DNA of 64,000 nt from contig NC_053489.1 of NCBI RefSeq assembly GCF_905171775.1, positions 249,413,008 to 249,477,007 on the forward strand, read 5' to 3'. The notes below the pieces were generated by a model. It had not been told where the DNA came from and searched no databases. It worked only from the letters and a program-made list of their open reading frames with translations. The stretch is from Rana temporaria (Eukaryota; Chordata; Amphibia; Anura; Ranidae). How positions within the stretch are numbered: the stretch's first letter is position 1; the number at the start of each line of letters is the position of its first letter. The translations under genes and the position numbers were made by a program. Positions 22,001-30,136 of this stretch are shown here, piece after piece.

Positions 22001-24626
22001 TTTCCAGATCTGTGCCATAATCCAGTGTGAAGCTTTGCCAATAAAGACCGGTCACTGCTGTTCTCTCTCCTTGTACAGGCGGACTGGTCTCGTCTCCACC
22101 CCACCACCTCTAGCAGCCTGAAGCGATTATGCCCCTCCCACAGCTCTGCTCTCCGCCCAAGCATTGTGCAGTACAGTGATGGTGTTACTTTTATATGGCA
22201 ATATCTAATGTTTGCAAGGGATCTGGTGCACACTGAATGGATTTATATCTTTACATTTATGGCTAATGAGGAATTAATGTCATTGAAAGTTTTCGTTCCT
22301 ATAGTTTAGCTTTAAAGTGGAGGTTCGCCCTAAAAACGAATTTTTAACACTAGAGCCAGCATAGTAAGGACATTTACTTTCGGCAGGTTTTTTTTTCCCT
22401 CCTCCGTACTTACCTTTATATTCTGATTTGATCCAGGGCTTCCGCGCTCTGATGACTCCGGGACTGAGCGTTCCTATCCCTGCCTCAGGGTTCTGATGAC
22501 TGCGGGACTGGGCGTTCCTACCCTTCCGTTAGATGATTGACGGCTTGTGAAACAGGTGACCTGTCGCACAACGAGCGTCACCAGATTTCCGGAAATAGCC
22601 GAGCTGTGAGTCGGCAATATACGGCGCCTGCGCCCGCCGTGTAGAGCTGACTGCGCAGGCGCCGTATAGTGCCGACTCGCAGCTCGGCTATTTCCCGACA
22701 TCTGGTGACGCGTGTTGTGCGACAGGTCACCTGTTTCACAAGCCGTCAATCATCGAACGGAAGGATAGGAACGCCCAGTCCCGCAGTCATCGGAACCCGG
22801 AAGCCCTGGACAAAAACAGAATATAAAAAGTATGTACGGAGAAAAAAAAAAACCGCCGAAAGTAAATGCCCTTACTATGCTGGCTCTGCTAGATGTAATA
22901 TTAAAAAAAAAAAATTTGGGTGAGCCCCCGCTTTAAAACTGTGTGTTGGCTTCATGTGGCCTTCAAATCAGGTGGCTCATTCCCATCTACTTTAACATCA
23001 GATAGAAAAAGTTTAGCAAAAAAAAACCCTAAAGGGTAAATTAAATCTAAATGCCTAAGCCCAATTTTGAGATGTTAGTAAAACTGTACATATCATCGGA
23101 ACTACTTTGTGCATCCAGGTGGATTACACCTTGTTATTTTCAGGAGAAATTGGGCTTTCATTTGGTGCTAAATGGTAATAGATATCTAATAGATATCTAA
23201 AAAAAAAAACCTGTCGCAAAAAAACATTTTAAGTTTAGCTGTATATTTCTTGTTACTACCATAACCTACCACCAAAATAAATTCTCCTGCTCCTGTGACA
23301 ATTGCAGTGATACCACATGTGTATGTCAGTTATTTGTAGCTGTAGTACAGCCCAGAAACAATAGTGCGCATTTTGCTTCTTTTTTTTTGTCCTACTTAAA
23401 ACACACTGACACAGATAATAATTAAAAAAAAAAAAAAATCCTGTCCAAAAAATACTGACCCAAACACTAACCCTGGCACTGACCTAGATTACATCTTGAT
23501 CTAGGTTTTTTTTTTTTACCCCCAAAATGTTTTCTCTCTCTGCAAGAACAGAGAAAGATACAATGTATCGCTCTCATCCATTCAAAGACAGAAAACAAGG
23601 GGCGAGTTTCACAGTAGCCAATCACAGCGATCAGATGACCCAGAATCGGACAGTCCTGGTCCAAATCGTCAGAACAGGGCCCAGAGCTCTAGGTGAGACC
23701 CCGGTCTCTGTTCTGGGAGCACGCCTTGGCCCCATGAAAAAAAGCCCAGTCTAGTGGGGCTGCATATTTGTGTTACGTTGGCGCCAAGGGACTAAAGTGG
23801 TTGTAAAGTTTAATTTTTTTTTTTTTATCTTCATGCATAAAAAGCCTTCTGTGTACAGTATTCCACTCAGCCCTCCCAATACTTACCTGAGCCCCATCTC
23901 CATTCAGTAATGCGCGCTACAGCAGTCCCCCCCCCCGGGTCTTTCCCTCCTCACTGGCTGAGACACAGCACACCATTGGCTCCTGTTGCTGTTAATTACA
24001 GCCAGTGAGGAAGGCACTCTGTGTGTTTTATACAGAGGCAGCTTGGGAGCGAGCACGCACGAGTGCCCCCATAGCAAGTGGCTTCAGGGGGGGGGTAGAA
24101 GTGCCAGCTGTGTCCCTGCAGCCGCATGTCCCAATACAAAGGAATAGGATGCTGGCATAGGGATGCATGCAACACCTGTACATCCTCATACTGGGAATAC
24201 ACAGACCTGCATGGGGCCCACTGTAATGCACCCCATGAGGATGAGCCCTTACTGGTCAGATCACCAGGTGAAAACAAAAATAGAAAACTAATGCAGCCAT
24301 CATATATAAGAATTGGCAATCTGCAATGTAACACATGTTAGTTTTGGGGTTTAATACTCCTTTAAGAAGAAAACACTGAGTCACTGTCCTAAGAACCTGC
24401 TATGCTGGGTTTAGCTTTCCTATCAACCACCCTGAAATCTTGGAGCAAAGTAAACATACAGCTTAAACAGGTATTAAATCTGAGCACATTCCATAATATA
24501 GAGACCATAGTGTGACTATGAAAAGTTCTATGCAAGTATAATGTTAGCAAAACAGTATTAACAATAACTGCAGCCTGTCACTGGTCAGTCACTGATCACA
24601 TGACCCTCACCGATAAGAACCCTCAT
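7473..24626 (-). CDS. SDR39U1: SDR39U1, epimerase-family SDR protein 39U1 (whole gene, 6 coding exons)
   Basis: Join (minus strand) 24626..24611, 21365..21259, 19189..19107, 14739..14618, 13288..13133 and 7891..7473. This totals 903 nt, or 300 aa plus a TGA stop. Seen: every intron begins GT and ends AG, intron phases are 1, 0, 2, 1, 1, and the frame is open throughout. The N-terminus MRVLIGGGSGFVG carries the glycine-rich Rossmann nucleotide-binding loop (residues 6-13). NLAGEN and NPLRRW follow in exons 3-4, then SPGGD, then WIHIDDL at about 196-202, and a C-terminal DUF1731-type domain at about 244-297. Known: this is the YfcH/TIGR01777 branch of extended SDRs. The length is close to the mammalian protein, and the substrate is not established. 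Chosen start: the ATG at 24626 matches the family N-terminus. An in-frame ATG 9 nt upstream (24635) would add MNA but has a weaker initiation context. Introns are about 3.2, 2.1, 4.4, 1.3 and 5.2 kb, enlarged by transposons. Confidence 0.95.
8543..10026 (-). mobile_element. Tc1/mariner-type transposon, near full length
   Basis: The inverted termini (CAATGCCTTAAAAAAAAGTA at the left; GCAAGGCACTG at the right) are flanked by TA dinucleotides, the Tc1/mariner target. It is 1484 bp and lies in SDR39U1 intron 5. It contains a decayed transposase gene on the minus strand. Confidence 0.88.
8699..9720 (-). pseudogene. Tc1-like transposase pseudogene
   Basis: Fragments of a DD34E transposase lie in order on the minus strand. 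An N-terminal helix-turn-helix-like region is near 9430-9720 in broken frames, then a middle part at 9045-9299, and a C-terminal part at 8699-8995 with PSQNPDLNPIENLWQDLK, whose Glu is the last catalytic acidic residue. Frameshifts and stops separate the pieces, so no functional enzyme is encoded here. Confidence 0.82.
10870..11921 (+). mobile_element. hAT element with GAGTCGGAGTCGG ends
   Basis: The termini are CAGGGCTGTGGAGTCGG and CCGACTCCACAGCCCTG, flanked by a perfect 8-bp duplication CCCAGCGG (10862-10869 and 11922-11929). It is 1052 bp, an internally deleted derivative retaining the last transposase exon. It is nested in the element at 10334. Confidence 0.93.
11220..11516 (+). pseudogene. 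hAT transposase C-terminal exon (dimerisation domain) remnant
   Basis: A TTTTACAG acceptor-like site is followed by an uninterrupted 98-codon frame ending in TGA. The reading includes VARIVTAMPPTQVSVERLFS, the conserved hAT C-terminal dimerisation motif, then KSGLRASMKEDLAEAILFLR. The frame has no start codon of its own and the catalytic exons are missing, so it is a gene remnant in a deleted element. Confidence 0.8.
13133..13288 (-). CDS. SDR39U1: SDR39U1 coding exon 5
   Basis: This is 156 nt, residues 110-162. The acceptor is GTTTTTCAG and the donor GTATGTAA. It encodes GYYPPSQTQQYTENSPGGD, then a helix-rich stretch (FLSRLVKDWEDVAE), ending in VRSG. The YY pair (111-112) sits where the catalytic tyrosine region lies in this family. 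The phase-1 junction completes the Gly codon with exon 6. Confidence 0.95.
13441..14395 (-). mobile_element. Tc1/mariner-type transposon, internally deleted
   Basis: The termini CAGTGCCTTGAAAAAGTATT and the inverted CTTTTTCAAAGCACTG are flanked by TA. It is 955 bp, in SDR39U1 intron 4. It is related to 8543..10026 but lacks about 570 bp (equivalent to roughly 9236-9800 there), with the junction near 14160. Confidence 0.9.
13746..14195 (-). pseudogene. Tc1-like transposase fragment
   Basis: A 149-codon frame with HHPEHTIPTMKHGGGSIMLW and SQSPDLNPIENLWQDLK, the catalytic-core signatures of Tc1 transposases. The N-terminal DNA-binding region is removed by the internal deletion, and the methionine that opens the frame lies at the deletion junction. 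A one-base shift is likely within the middle. Non-functional. Confidence 0.8.
14618..14739 (-). CDS. SDR39U1: SDR39U1 coding exon 4
   Basis: This is 122 nt, residues 69-110. The acceptor is TTCTACTAG and the donor GTAAATA. It encodes RWTEQFKQEVIASRIETTR and onward through the strand ending WVLVTGV. The EVIASRIETT helix and VLVTGV strand are highly typical of SDR39U1. It is flanked by a deleted Tc1 element in intron 4 and a MITE in intron 3. Confidence 0.95.
14892..15281. mobile_element. MITE with TGCC(T/G)(T/C)GTACA ends, TSD TTA
   Basis: The left terminus is TGCCTTGTACAAAAAC and the right terminus GATCGTGTGTACAGGGCA. It is flanked by TTA on both sides (14889-14891, 15282-15284). The core is rich in CGGAA/TTCCG pairs that fold back. 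It lies in intron 3. Confidence 0.75.
15583..15726. repeat. Partial copy of the GTTACATAG...GGTTGAAAAAAG repeat
   Basis: It shares GTTACATAGTAGG and GGTTGAAAAAAAGAAACAAG with the copy at 10082. The right boundary is set arbitrarily at the next element's target duplication. Confidence 0.5.
15735..16005. mobile_element. Short hAT-type element
   Basis: The left end is CAGAGCTTTTTTTCTCAG and the right end CTGAAAAAAAGCCCTG. A perfect 8-bp duplication GACCAATG flanks it (15727-15734, 16006-16013). Same family as 44209..44845. The interior has a hairpin around CTTGTAAACACAGA. Confidence 0.92.
16698..17412. repeat. Large inverted repeat, arms about 330 bp
   Basis: Left-arm segments (GCTAAAATTACATAAACCAG, GAGAAAATAAACATAAAAGG, CACCTCTCCATCCTTCTGG) recur in reverse-complement order on the right side. 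The short loop centres near 17050. Arms differ by a few indels. It is nested in the hAT at 16084. Confidence 0.88.
17476..17492. repeat. Poly-G tract
   Basis: A run of about 17 G residues, in a part of the hAT element that carries several G-runs (others near 16530 and 16590). Prone to assembly or length error. Confidence 0.8.
17963..18190. repeat. Inverted repeat, arms about 50-60 bp
   Basis: GTGGCAGCATAAGATGG and GGAGCTGATCAG on the left reappear as CTGATCAGCTCC and CCATCTTATGCTGCCAC on the right. Flanking sequence from about 17640 (GTCAAAAGTTGTCTTTATTG) looks like part of one interspersed repeat. In intron 3. Confidence 0.7.
18984..19026. repeat. (CA)n microsatellite
   Basis: About 21 uninterrupted CA units preceded by an A-rich tract, about 80 bp from the 3' end of SDR39U1 exon 3, in intron 3. 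Confidence 0.95.
19107..19189 (-). CDS. SDR39U1: SDR39U1 coding exon 3
   Basis: This is 83 nt, residues 42-69. The acceptor is TTTGACAG and the donor GTGAAAG. It encodes GDVTKKGLPPCDAVVNLAGE followed by NVLNPLRR. The NLAGEN motif is the strand-4 signature of this SDR branch. The phase-2 junction splits the second Arg of LRRW between this exon and the next. Confidence 0.94.
20311..20634. mobile_element. hAT-type (Charlie-like) non-autonomous element
   Basis: The left end is CAGGGGTGTCAAACGC and the right end GTTTGACATCCGTG. A perfect 8-bp duplication GTCTACAG flanks it (20303-20310, 20635-20642). 324 bp, in intron 2. Confidence 0.93.
21259..21365 (-). CDS. SDR39U1: SDR39U1 coding exon 2
   Basis: This is 107 nt, residues 6-41. 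The acceptor is CTATATAG and the donor GTGAGAGT. It encodes the rest of the nucleotide-binding loop (GGGSGFVG), the following helix, and the second strand ending HKVTIISRKPG. SRKPG is the strand-2 end, where SDRs usually recognise the adenosine ribose or its phosphate. An arginine there suggests NADP(H), which is an inference. It ends after ITW in phase 0. Confidence 0.93.
21441..21888. mobile_element. MITE with GGCCTTGTACACACGACC ends
   Basis: The left terminus is GGCCTTGTACACACGACC and the right terminus GGTCGTGTGTACGGGGCC. The interior has complementary blocks of GCGGACATGTCCG type. Flanks are TTA (left) and TAA (right). Related to elements at 14892, 28438, 49421 and 50459. In intron 1, about 70 bp upstream of exon 2. 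Confidence 0.85.
22316..22932. mobile_element. TTAA-flanked foldback element
   Basis: The left end is AGTGGAGGTTCGCCC and the right end GGGTGAGCCCCCGCT, flanked by TTAA (22312-22315, 22933-22936). The halves are long inverted repeats (arms about 290 bp) meeting near 22625 around GGCGCCTGCGC. Non-coding, in intron 1. Confidence 0.88.
23796..24361. mobile_element. TTAA-family element (AGTGGTTGTAAAG start)
   Basis: The left end is AGTGGTTGTAAAGTTTAA and the right end GGGGTTTAATACTCCT. Flanks are CTAA (left, one mismatch) and TTAA (right). Resembles 22316, 62872 and 63586. Non-coding, in intron 1. Confidence 0.65.
24611..24626 (-). CDS. SDR39U1: SDR39U1 coding exon 1
   Basis: This is 16 coding nt encoding MRVLI plus the first base of a Gly codon, followed by a GTGAGGG donor. 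The tiny first coding exon splits the glycine-rich loop between exons 1 and 2 (phase 1). It was identified by its match to the family N-terminus and by phase agreement with exon 2. Any 5' UTR lies to the right of 24626 and its extent is unknown. Confidence 0.88.
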
Positions 24627-24990
24627 GGCGTTCATAAGACTACACGGACACTCCGCTCACACTCTCATCTCCAACACCCAATTCACTTTACTATGGCCGC
24701 AAGAGCACCTCTACTTCTTTGTCTCCGAACATAAGCCATGTTTGCGTGCATTACCTGAATGCAATACAGGGTAAACCTGGTCTCTAAAAACATGGCCGCC
24801 ATCGTACAAAACAACAGACAACTAAGCCCCTATGTAATTAGAACTATTTTTGCCCTAGCAATGCAGTAGTGGAAATAACCATAGAGCATGCGTAGGAATA
24901 TTAAGAAGAGCGTTATATAACGACGAACTGCTGTGTGAGGGCGACCTCGTGTGTTCCCTTAGGTGCATTGCATTCCTTCTCAGATTACTA
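24627..24990 (-). promoter_or_regulatory. Putative SDR39U1 5' UTR/promoter region with YY1-like motif
   Basis: This is the sequence immediately upstream of the initiator codon. It contains ATGGCGGC on the minus strand (24802..24795), a YY1-type core often found near start sites of housekeeping genes, about 170 bp from the ATG. I saw no TATA box at a convincing distance and the region is not strongly CpG-rich. The transcription start is unknown. Confidence 0.3.
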
Positions 24991-25222
24991 TTTCTGACCT
25001 CATTTGAAATGGAATTTTACTTTGACAATGTACTGTTTGTATGAGCTTTGTGTTGGCAGTTTCTGATCCTCAGTTACAGCTATATAGTATATTTATGATT
25101 TCTACTTTTTTTATTCAAAGATTACAGACACACATATTTTGACAGACAGCTGACCAACATTACCCAGAGATCAAAACTTTATTAACACATAGTGGTAGCA
25201 ACATCAGGTTGCCCCAATGACA

Positions 25223-25589
25223 TTCCTCCCAACTTTTTGAGATGGGAATGAGGGACACCTATCAGCAAAAGTATGCAGGCATAAGACACACCCCTTGCCA
25301 CGCCCCTTGAATGAGAATTGTACAAAAAAGCAAGATTGGTTAAACCCACAAGTGATTTTTTTTTTTTTTACCATTACTACTCCTTTATATTGGCTTTTGG
25401 AATTTACAAATGCAGCAATTTAGAAATCAGAAGAAAGGTTTATCACTGGGAAATACTTTTTGATAGATAAATAGTGCAACTATATGGATCAGACCAAAAT
25501 GAAGGACAAATGAGGAGGGATGAGGGACAGAGGGACATTGCTCCAAATCAGGGACAGTTCCTCGCAAACAGAGACTGTTGGGAGCTATA
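25223..25589. mobile_element. Element with CTCCCAAC/GTTGGGAG ends and direct repeat
   Basis: The left end is TTCCTCCCAACTTTTTGAG and the right end GACTGTTGGGAG. A 10-bp direct repeat CCCAATGACA flanks it (25213-25222, 25590-25599), compatible with an 8-bp hAT duplication plus chance extension. Non-coding; just upstream of SDR39U1. Confidence 0.8.
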
Positions 25590-25893
25590 CCCAATGACAA
25601 TATTCTTAGATTTACAATACTAATAAAGCATTATTAACATTTTACTATTGAGAATTAAAGCCCAACTCCGTATAGACAAAAAAAAGAAAAAAAACCTCTT
25701 GTTGTGGTGCCCCTAAAATGCTCATTAAGTCCATGGGGTTGCATATGAGGCTGTAATAAATACCCGACTCCCTGCTCCAGCAATCCCCTACAGCCTCCTC
25801 TCTAAACTGTTCTTGGACACATTTGCACGCTTGCCCCACCATGTACAGAGGTAATAGCCCTGCATTAAACATTATGATGCTTAGGGTCCTTAA

Positions 25894-27092
25894 CCACTTC
25901 CCGCCCGGTCAATAGGAGACTGACGTCCGGGAAGTGGTTGTAAAATCCTGACTGGACGTCTATTGACGTCCTGCATGATTTCATGTCGGTGGGCGCGGCG
26001 ATCGGTGATGCGGGGTGTCAGTCTGACACCCTGCATCTCCGATCTCGGTAAAGAGCCTCCGGCGGAGGCTCTTTACCACGTGATCAGCCGTGCCCAATCA
26101 CGACTGATCTCCATGTAAACAGGAAGAGCCGTTGACAGCGCAGCCCGGCTCTTCCTCACTTGCGTCTGACAGACGCGAGTAGAGGAGAGCCGATCGGCGG
26201 CTCTCCTGACAGGGCGGGTTCGCACTAATTGCTTATCAGCGCAGCCCCCCTCGGATCCCCACACTGGACCACCAGGGAGTGCCTCCCAGTGCTCAATAGA
26301 GCACAAATAGATATATATAAAAAAAATGTTTTTAATGCAATCGATGCCAATCAGTGCCCACAAATGGGCACTGACTGGCAACATGGGCACTGACTGTGCC
26401 CAGCAATGCCATCAGTACCACCCCTCAGTGTCACCCAGTGTCCATCAGTGCCACCCAGTGTCCATCAGTGCCACCTCTTAGTGCCCATCTATGCCCAGTG
26501 CCCACTTATCAGTGCCCATCTGTGCCACCCATAAGTGCCCATCAGTGCCGCCCATGAGTGCCAATCAATGCCGCCAAAGAGTGCCCAGTGCGCCTATGAG
26601 TGCCCATCAGTGCCGCCTATGAGTTCCCATCAGTGCCGCCTATGAGTGCCCATCAGTGCCGCCTATGAGTGCCCATCAATGCCGCCTATGAGTGCCCATC
26701 AGTGCAGCATACCAGCGCCGACTATCGGTGCCTATCAGTGCCACCTCATTGGTGCCCACCAGTGCCACCTCATCGGTGCCCACCAGTGCCGCCATATCAG
26801 TGCCCATAATTGAAGAAGAAAACTTACTTATTTACAAAAAAAAATCCAAACAAAAAATAAAAACGTAATTTTTTTCGAAAATGTCTGTCTTTTTTTAGTT
26901 GTTGCGCAAAAAATAAAAATCGCAGAGGTGATCAAATACCACCAAAAGAAATCTCTATTTGTGGGAACAAAATGATAAAAATTTCATTTGGTTACAGTGT
27001 AGCACGCGCAATTGTCATTCAAATTGCGACAGTGCTGAAAGCTGAAAATTGGCTTGGGCGGGAAGGTGCGTAAGTGCATGGTATGGAAGTGG
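25894..27092. mobile_element. TTAACCACTT-family element, copy B
   Basis: The left end is CCACTTCCCGCCCGG and the right end TATGGAAGTGG, flanked by TTAA on both sides (25890-25893, 27093-27096). It shares the GAGGTGATCAAATACCACCA block with copies A, C and D. A minisatellite fills its middle. Confidence 0.85.
26395..26805. repeat. Minisatellite of GTGCCCATCAGTGCC-type units
   Basis: Degenerate units of about 20-23 bp (GTGCCCATCAGTGCCGCCTA) repeat throughout. It lies wholly within the element at 25894. Confidence 0.9.
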
Positions 27093-27737
27093 TTAAACAC
27101 ACAAGATCTACAGGGAGAACAGCACCAGGCCTGGTCAGAGCTGGGAGTTAGGTAATACAACTTTTTCCTGTACCCCACGTAGCAAACATTTAATACTTGC
27201 AGTGAGAGTGGCCCTATCTACCACAAGGGGTTTATTGTGGCACAAAGTGAGGATTTGAAAGTGCAGCAATCCAGAGCTGTGCCCTATGCAGTATGTCTTA
27301 TTTGACATACCATGTTCTCTGTGTTCCAGGTTGAATGATGCCCAGCATCTCTGGAAAGATTGAGTACATACTGTAAGTTCAGAATGGCATGGCTCTGTCC
27401 CGTTTACCCCAGCACCCTTTATTTGTAGGACGCTAATGTCATCACTTCAAACCCTCTGTATTGATTAGGACTGTCAAGCCCAGAGGAGAGGTGAAGAGGT
27501 CCCTGCAGTATCATGTAACTGGCCTAAAGAGGTCAGAAAATATAAGATAACATAGTTGCCAAGTGTCCTGGGCACTGTCTTGTATTTTGCATATTGACAA
27601 AGTGCCTAGTAGTCACAGTATAGTTCGAACCAGCGGAGGCAGATCACTGGAGTTCAGGCAAGTACATACATATTGTTGCTTCCATTGACACCAATTTCAG
27701 GTGTAACTTGCTTCAATTACCACTAACAATATGGAGC

Positions 27738-27868
27738 TTGTTTTATCCCACTGACACCAATGATGAGGGTATTTTATCCCACTGACACCAACAATGAGGG
27801 TTATTTTACCCTACTGACACCAATGATGGGACTTGTTTTGTCTCACTGACAACAATGATTGGGATTCT
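27738..27868. repeat. Short tandem array, unit about 34 bp
   Basis: Four degenerate copies of a unit with CTGACACCAATGATG and GGG...TTTTAT blocks. It ends next to the TTAA-flanked train starting at 27880. Confidence 0.75.
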
Positions 27869-27879
27869 TTTACTCTTAA

Positions 27880-28433
27880 AGCGGGGGTTCCGCGGGATAT
27901 ATATATATTTTTTTGCATCAATCGTCAGGGCTTACCTGTACTAATGCACTGCCCGGGTTTCCCACTCCTTTAGCCCGCGTAATCGGTGTAATCGTGAAAA
28001 GGATATTTTATATTCTGATGCGATGGACGTTTCCATCTTACCTGTGGGCACTGTGAAGCCGACAGGGTCTTCTTCCGGGATACGGTGAATGCTGGCCTCC
28101 CAGCATTCACCGCTCGATCCCGCGCATGTGTAGTGTTGACAGCGAGCGTCGCCGTCAACACTACATGGTTGCCATAACAACGGTGGCGTAACAAGCTCAC
28201 GCCCTGTTGTCGCGCGATTAGAGCAGAGCGCGTCTCCTGGGGAGTGTCAGGAGATGGATTGACAGGACGGGGGAGAATGGACTTACACGCCCATTATTGA
28301 CAGCCCAGGAACGGCTGCTGAAGAGGGGGTAAGGAGCGATAAAAAAAAAAAAAATGGTTTGTTTACTGTCAATGCCTAGCAGTTGCATTGACAGAAAGTG
28401 TCAAATTAGGGTGAACCACCGCTTTAAGCCTCA
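27880..28433. mobile_element. TTAA-flanked element 1 of an abutting train
   Basis: The left end is AGCGGGGGTTCCGCG and the right end GTGAACCACCGCT, flanked by TTAA at 27876-27879 and 28434-28437. Similar to 22316..22932. The interior folds back around CAGCATTCACCG. Non-coding. Confidence 0.88.
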
Positions 28434-28437
28434 TACA

Positions 28438-28842
28438 CATGATGGGACTTCCATCTGACTTTTCCGTGGATTTTGGTCTGAAGGGGCGTTGGCCGTGAAC
28501 TTGCTCTGCATACACAAGGCAGAACTTTTTCAGCCAACATTCACCAAATCACGTGTTTTCTCAGCTCTTTACTGCCACCCTTTGGGCAACTTCTGCTATT
28601 GTTGTCTGATCTTTAGCATTGGTTCTGAGTATACGTGTTTGTACTTTGGACTTTAGTTCGATGGACTTTTGTACACACAATCAGATTATCCTCCATCGGA
28701 CATCTGTCGCCGAAAAGTTTGAGAGCATGCACAGCAAACATTTGTCCATTGAAAAACCGAAAACAATTGTCCATTGAAGCATACACATAAAACACGTCTG
28801 CCGGACCGTTGTTGTCAAAAAGTCAGATCGTGTGTATGGGCC
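28438..28842. mobile_element. TTAA-flanked element 2 of the train (GTACACACG-type MITE)
   Basis: The left end is GCCTCATACACATGATGGG and the right end CAGATCGTGTGTATGGGCC. It shares TTAA 28434-28437 with element 1 and TTAA 28843-28846 with element 3. Related MITEs elsewhere show TTA or TAA duplications, so the true target length is ambiguous. Confidence 0.8.
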
Positions 28843-28846
28843 TTAA

Positions 28847-29804
28847 CCACTTACCCCCCGGACCATATTGCTGCCCAAAGACCAGAGTACTTTTTGCGAT
28901 TCGGGACTGCGTCGTTTTAACAGACAATTGCGCGGTCGTGCGACGTGGCTCCCAAACAAAATTGGCGTCCTTTTTTTCCCATAAATAGAGCTTTCTTTTG
29001 GTGGTATTTGATCACCTCTGCGGTTTTTAGTTTTTGCGCTATAAACAAAAATAGAGCGACAATTTTGAAAAAAATGAATATATTTTACATTTTGCTATAA
29101 TAAATATCCCCCAAAAATATATAAAAAAACATTTTTTTTCCTCAGTTTAGGCCGATACGTTTTCTTCTACATATTTTTCGTAAAAAAAAATCGCAATAAG
29201 CGTTTATTGATTGGTTTGCGCAAAAGTTATAGCGTTTACAAAATAGGGGGTATTTTTATGTCATTTTTATTATATTTTTTTTACTAGTAATGGCGGCGAT
29301 CAGCGATTTTTTTTTCGGTACTGCGACATTATGGCGGACACTTTTGACACATTTTTGGGACCATTGGCATTTTTATAGCGATCAGTGCTATAAAAATGCA
29401 TTGGATTACTATAAAAATGCCACTGGCAGTGAAGGGGTTAACACTAGGGGGCGGGGAAGGGGTTAAGTATGCCTGGGTGTGTTCTTACTGTGGGGGGGGG
29501 GGGTGGCCTCACTAGGGGAAACACTGATCCTCTGTTCATACATTGTATGAACCGAAGATCAGCATTTCCCCTGCTGACAGGACCGGGAGCTGTGTGTTTA
29601 CACACACAGCTCCCGGTCCCCGCTCTGTACCGAGCGATCGCGTGTGCCCGGCGGCGATCGCGCCCGCCGGGCACACGCACGGGAGTCGGGGGCGAGCGGG
29701 GGGCGCCCCTAGTGGCGGCTGGGAGAGAGGACGTCATACTACGTGCTCTCGCCCAGCCGAGCCACCTTGTGGACGTATAACGGCGGTGCGCGGTCGGCAA
29801 GTGG
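28847..29804. mobile_element. TTAACCACTT-family element, copy C (train element 3)
   Basis: The left end is CCACTTACCCCCCGG and the right end CGGTCGGCAAGTGG, flanked by TTAA (28843-28846, 29805-29808). Best-preserved copy of the family here: AT-rich left half and GC-rich right half with GATCG palindromes. No transposase. Confidence 0.88.
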
Positions 29805-30136
29805 TTAACTGACATCATTGATGGAAGTTGCTTTACTTTTTCCCCCCTAAATCCAGAGACCCTGTTTTGTCTAAAATATTGCAAAGTAAAGGGAAGAAGA
29901 GACCACACTACAAGCCAAATGCTGAGAAGCCATGCCCTCTTTATTACCACACCCACTTTTGGGTGCACCCCTATGTGTCTGGCAGGTGGTGTGCTTTGCA
30001 CACTGCATTTTTATCCTGGGATTCTTCATAGTGTTCCCTAAACTTATTTCCAAATGTTGCTAACTACTGTGGTGTTGGGGTGATTATAGTAATGTGGCAG
30101 GTGCTTTTTCCAATGAGTTCGAACTGTACTGTAGGG

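Noticed and set aside
29444..30001. 185-codon minus-strand frame
   Set aside because: It spans the end of a non-coding TTAA-flanked element and adjacent DNA. Low-complexity, Arg/Pro-rich, no conserved motif.
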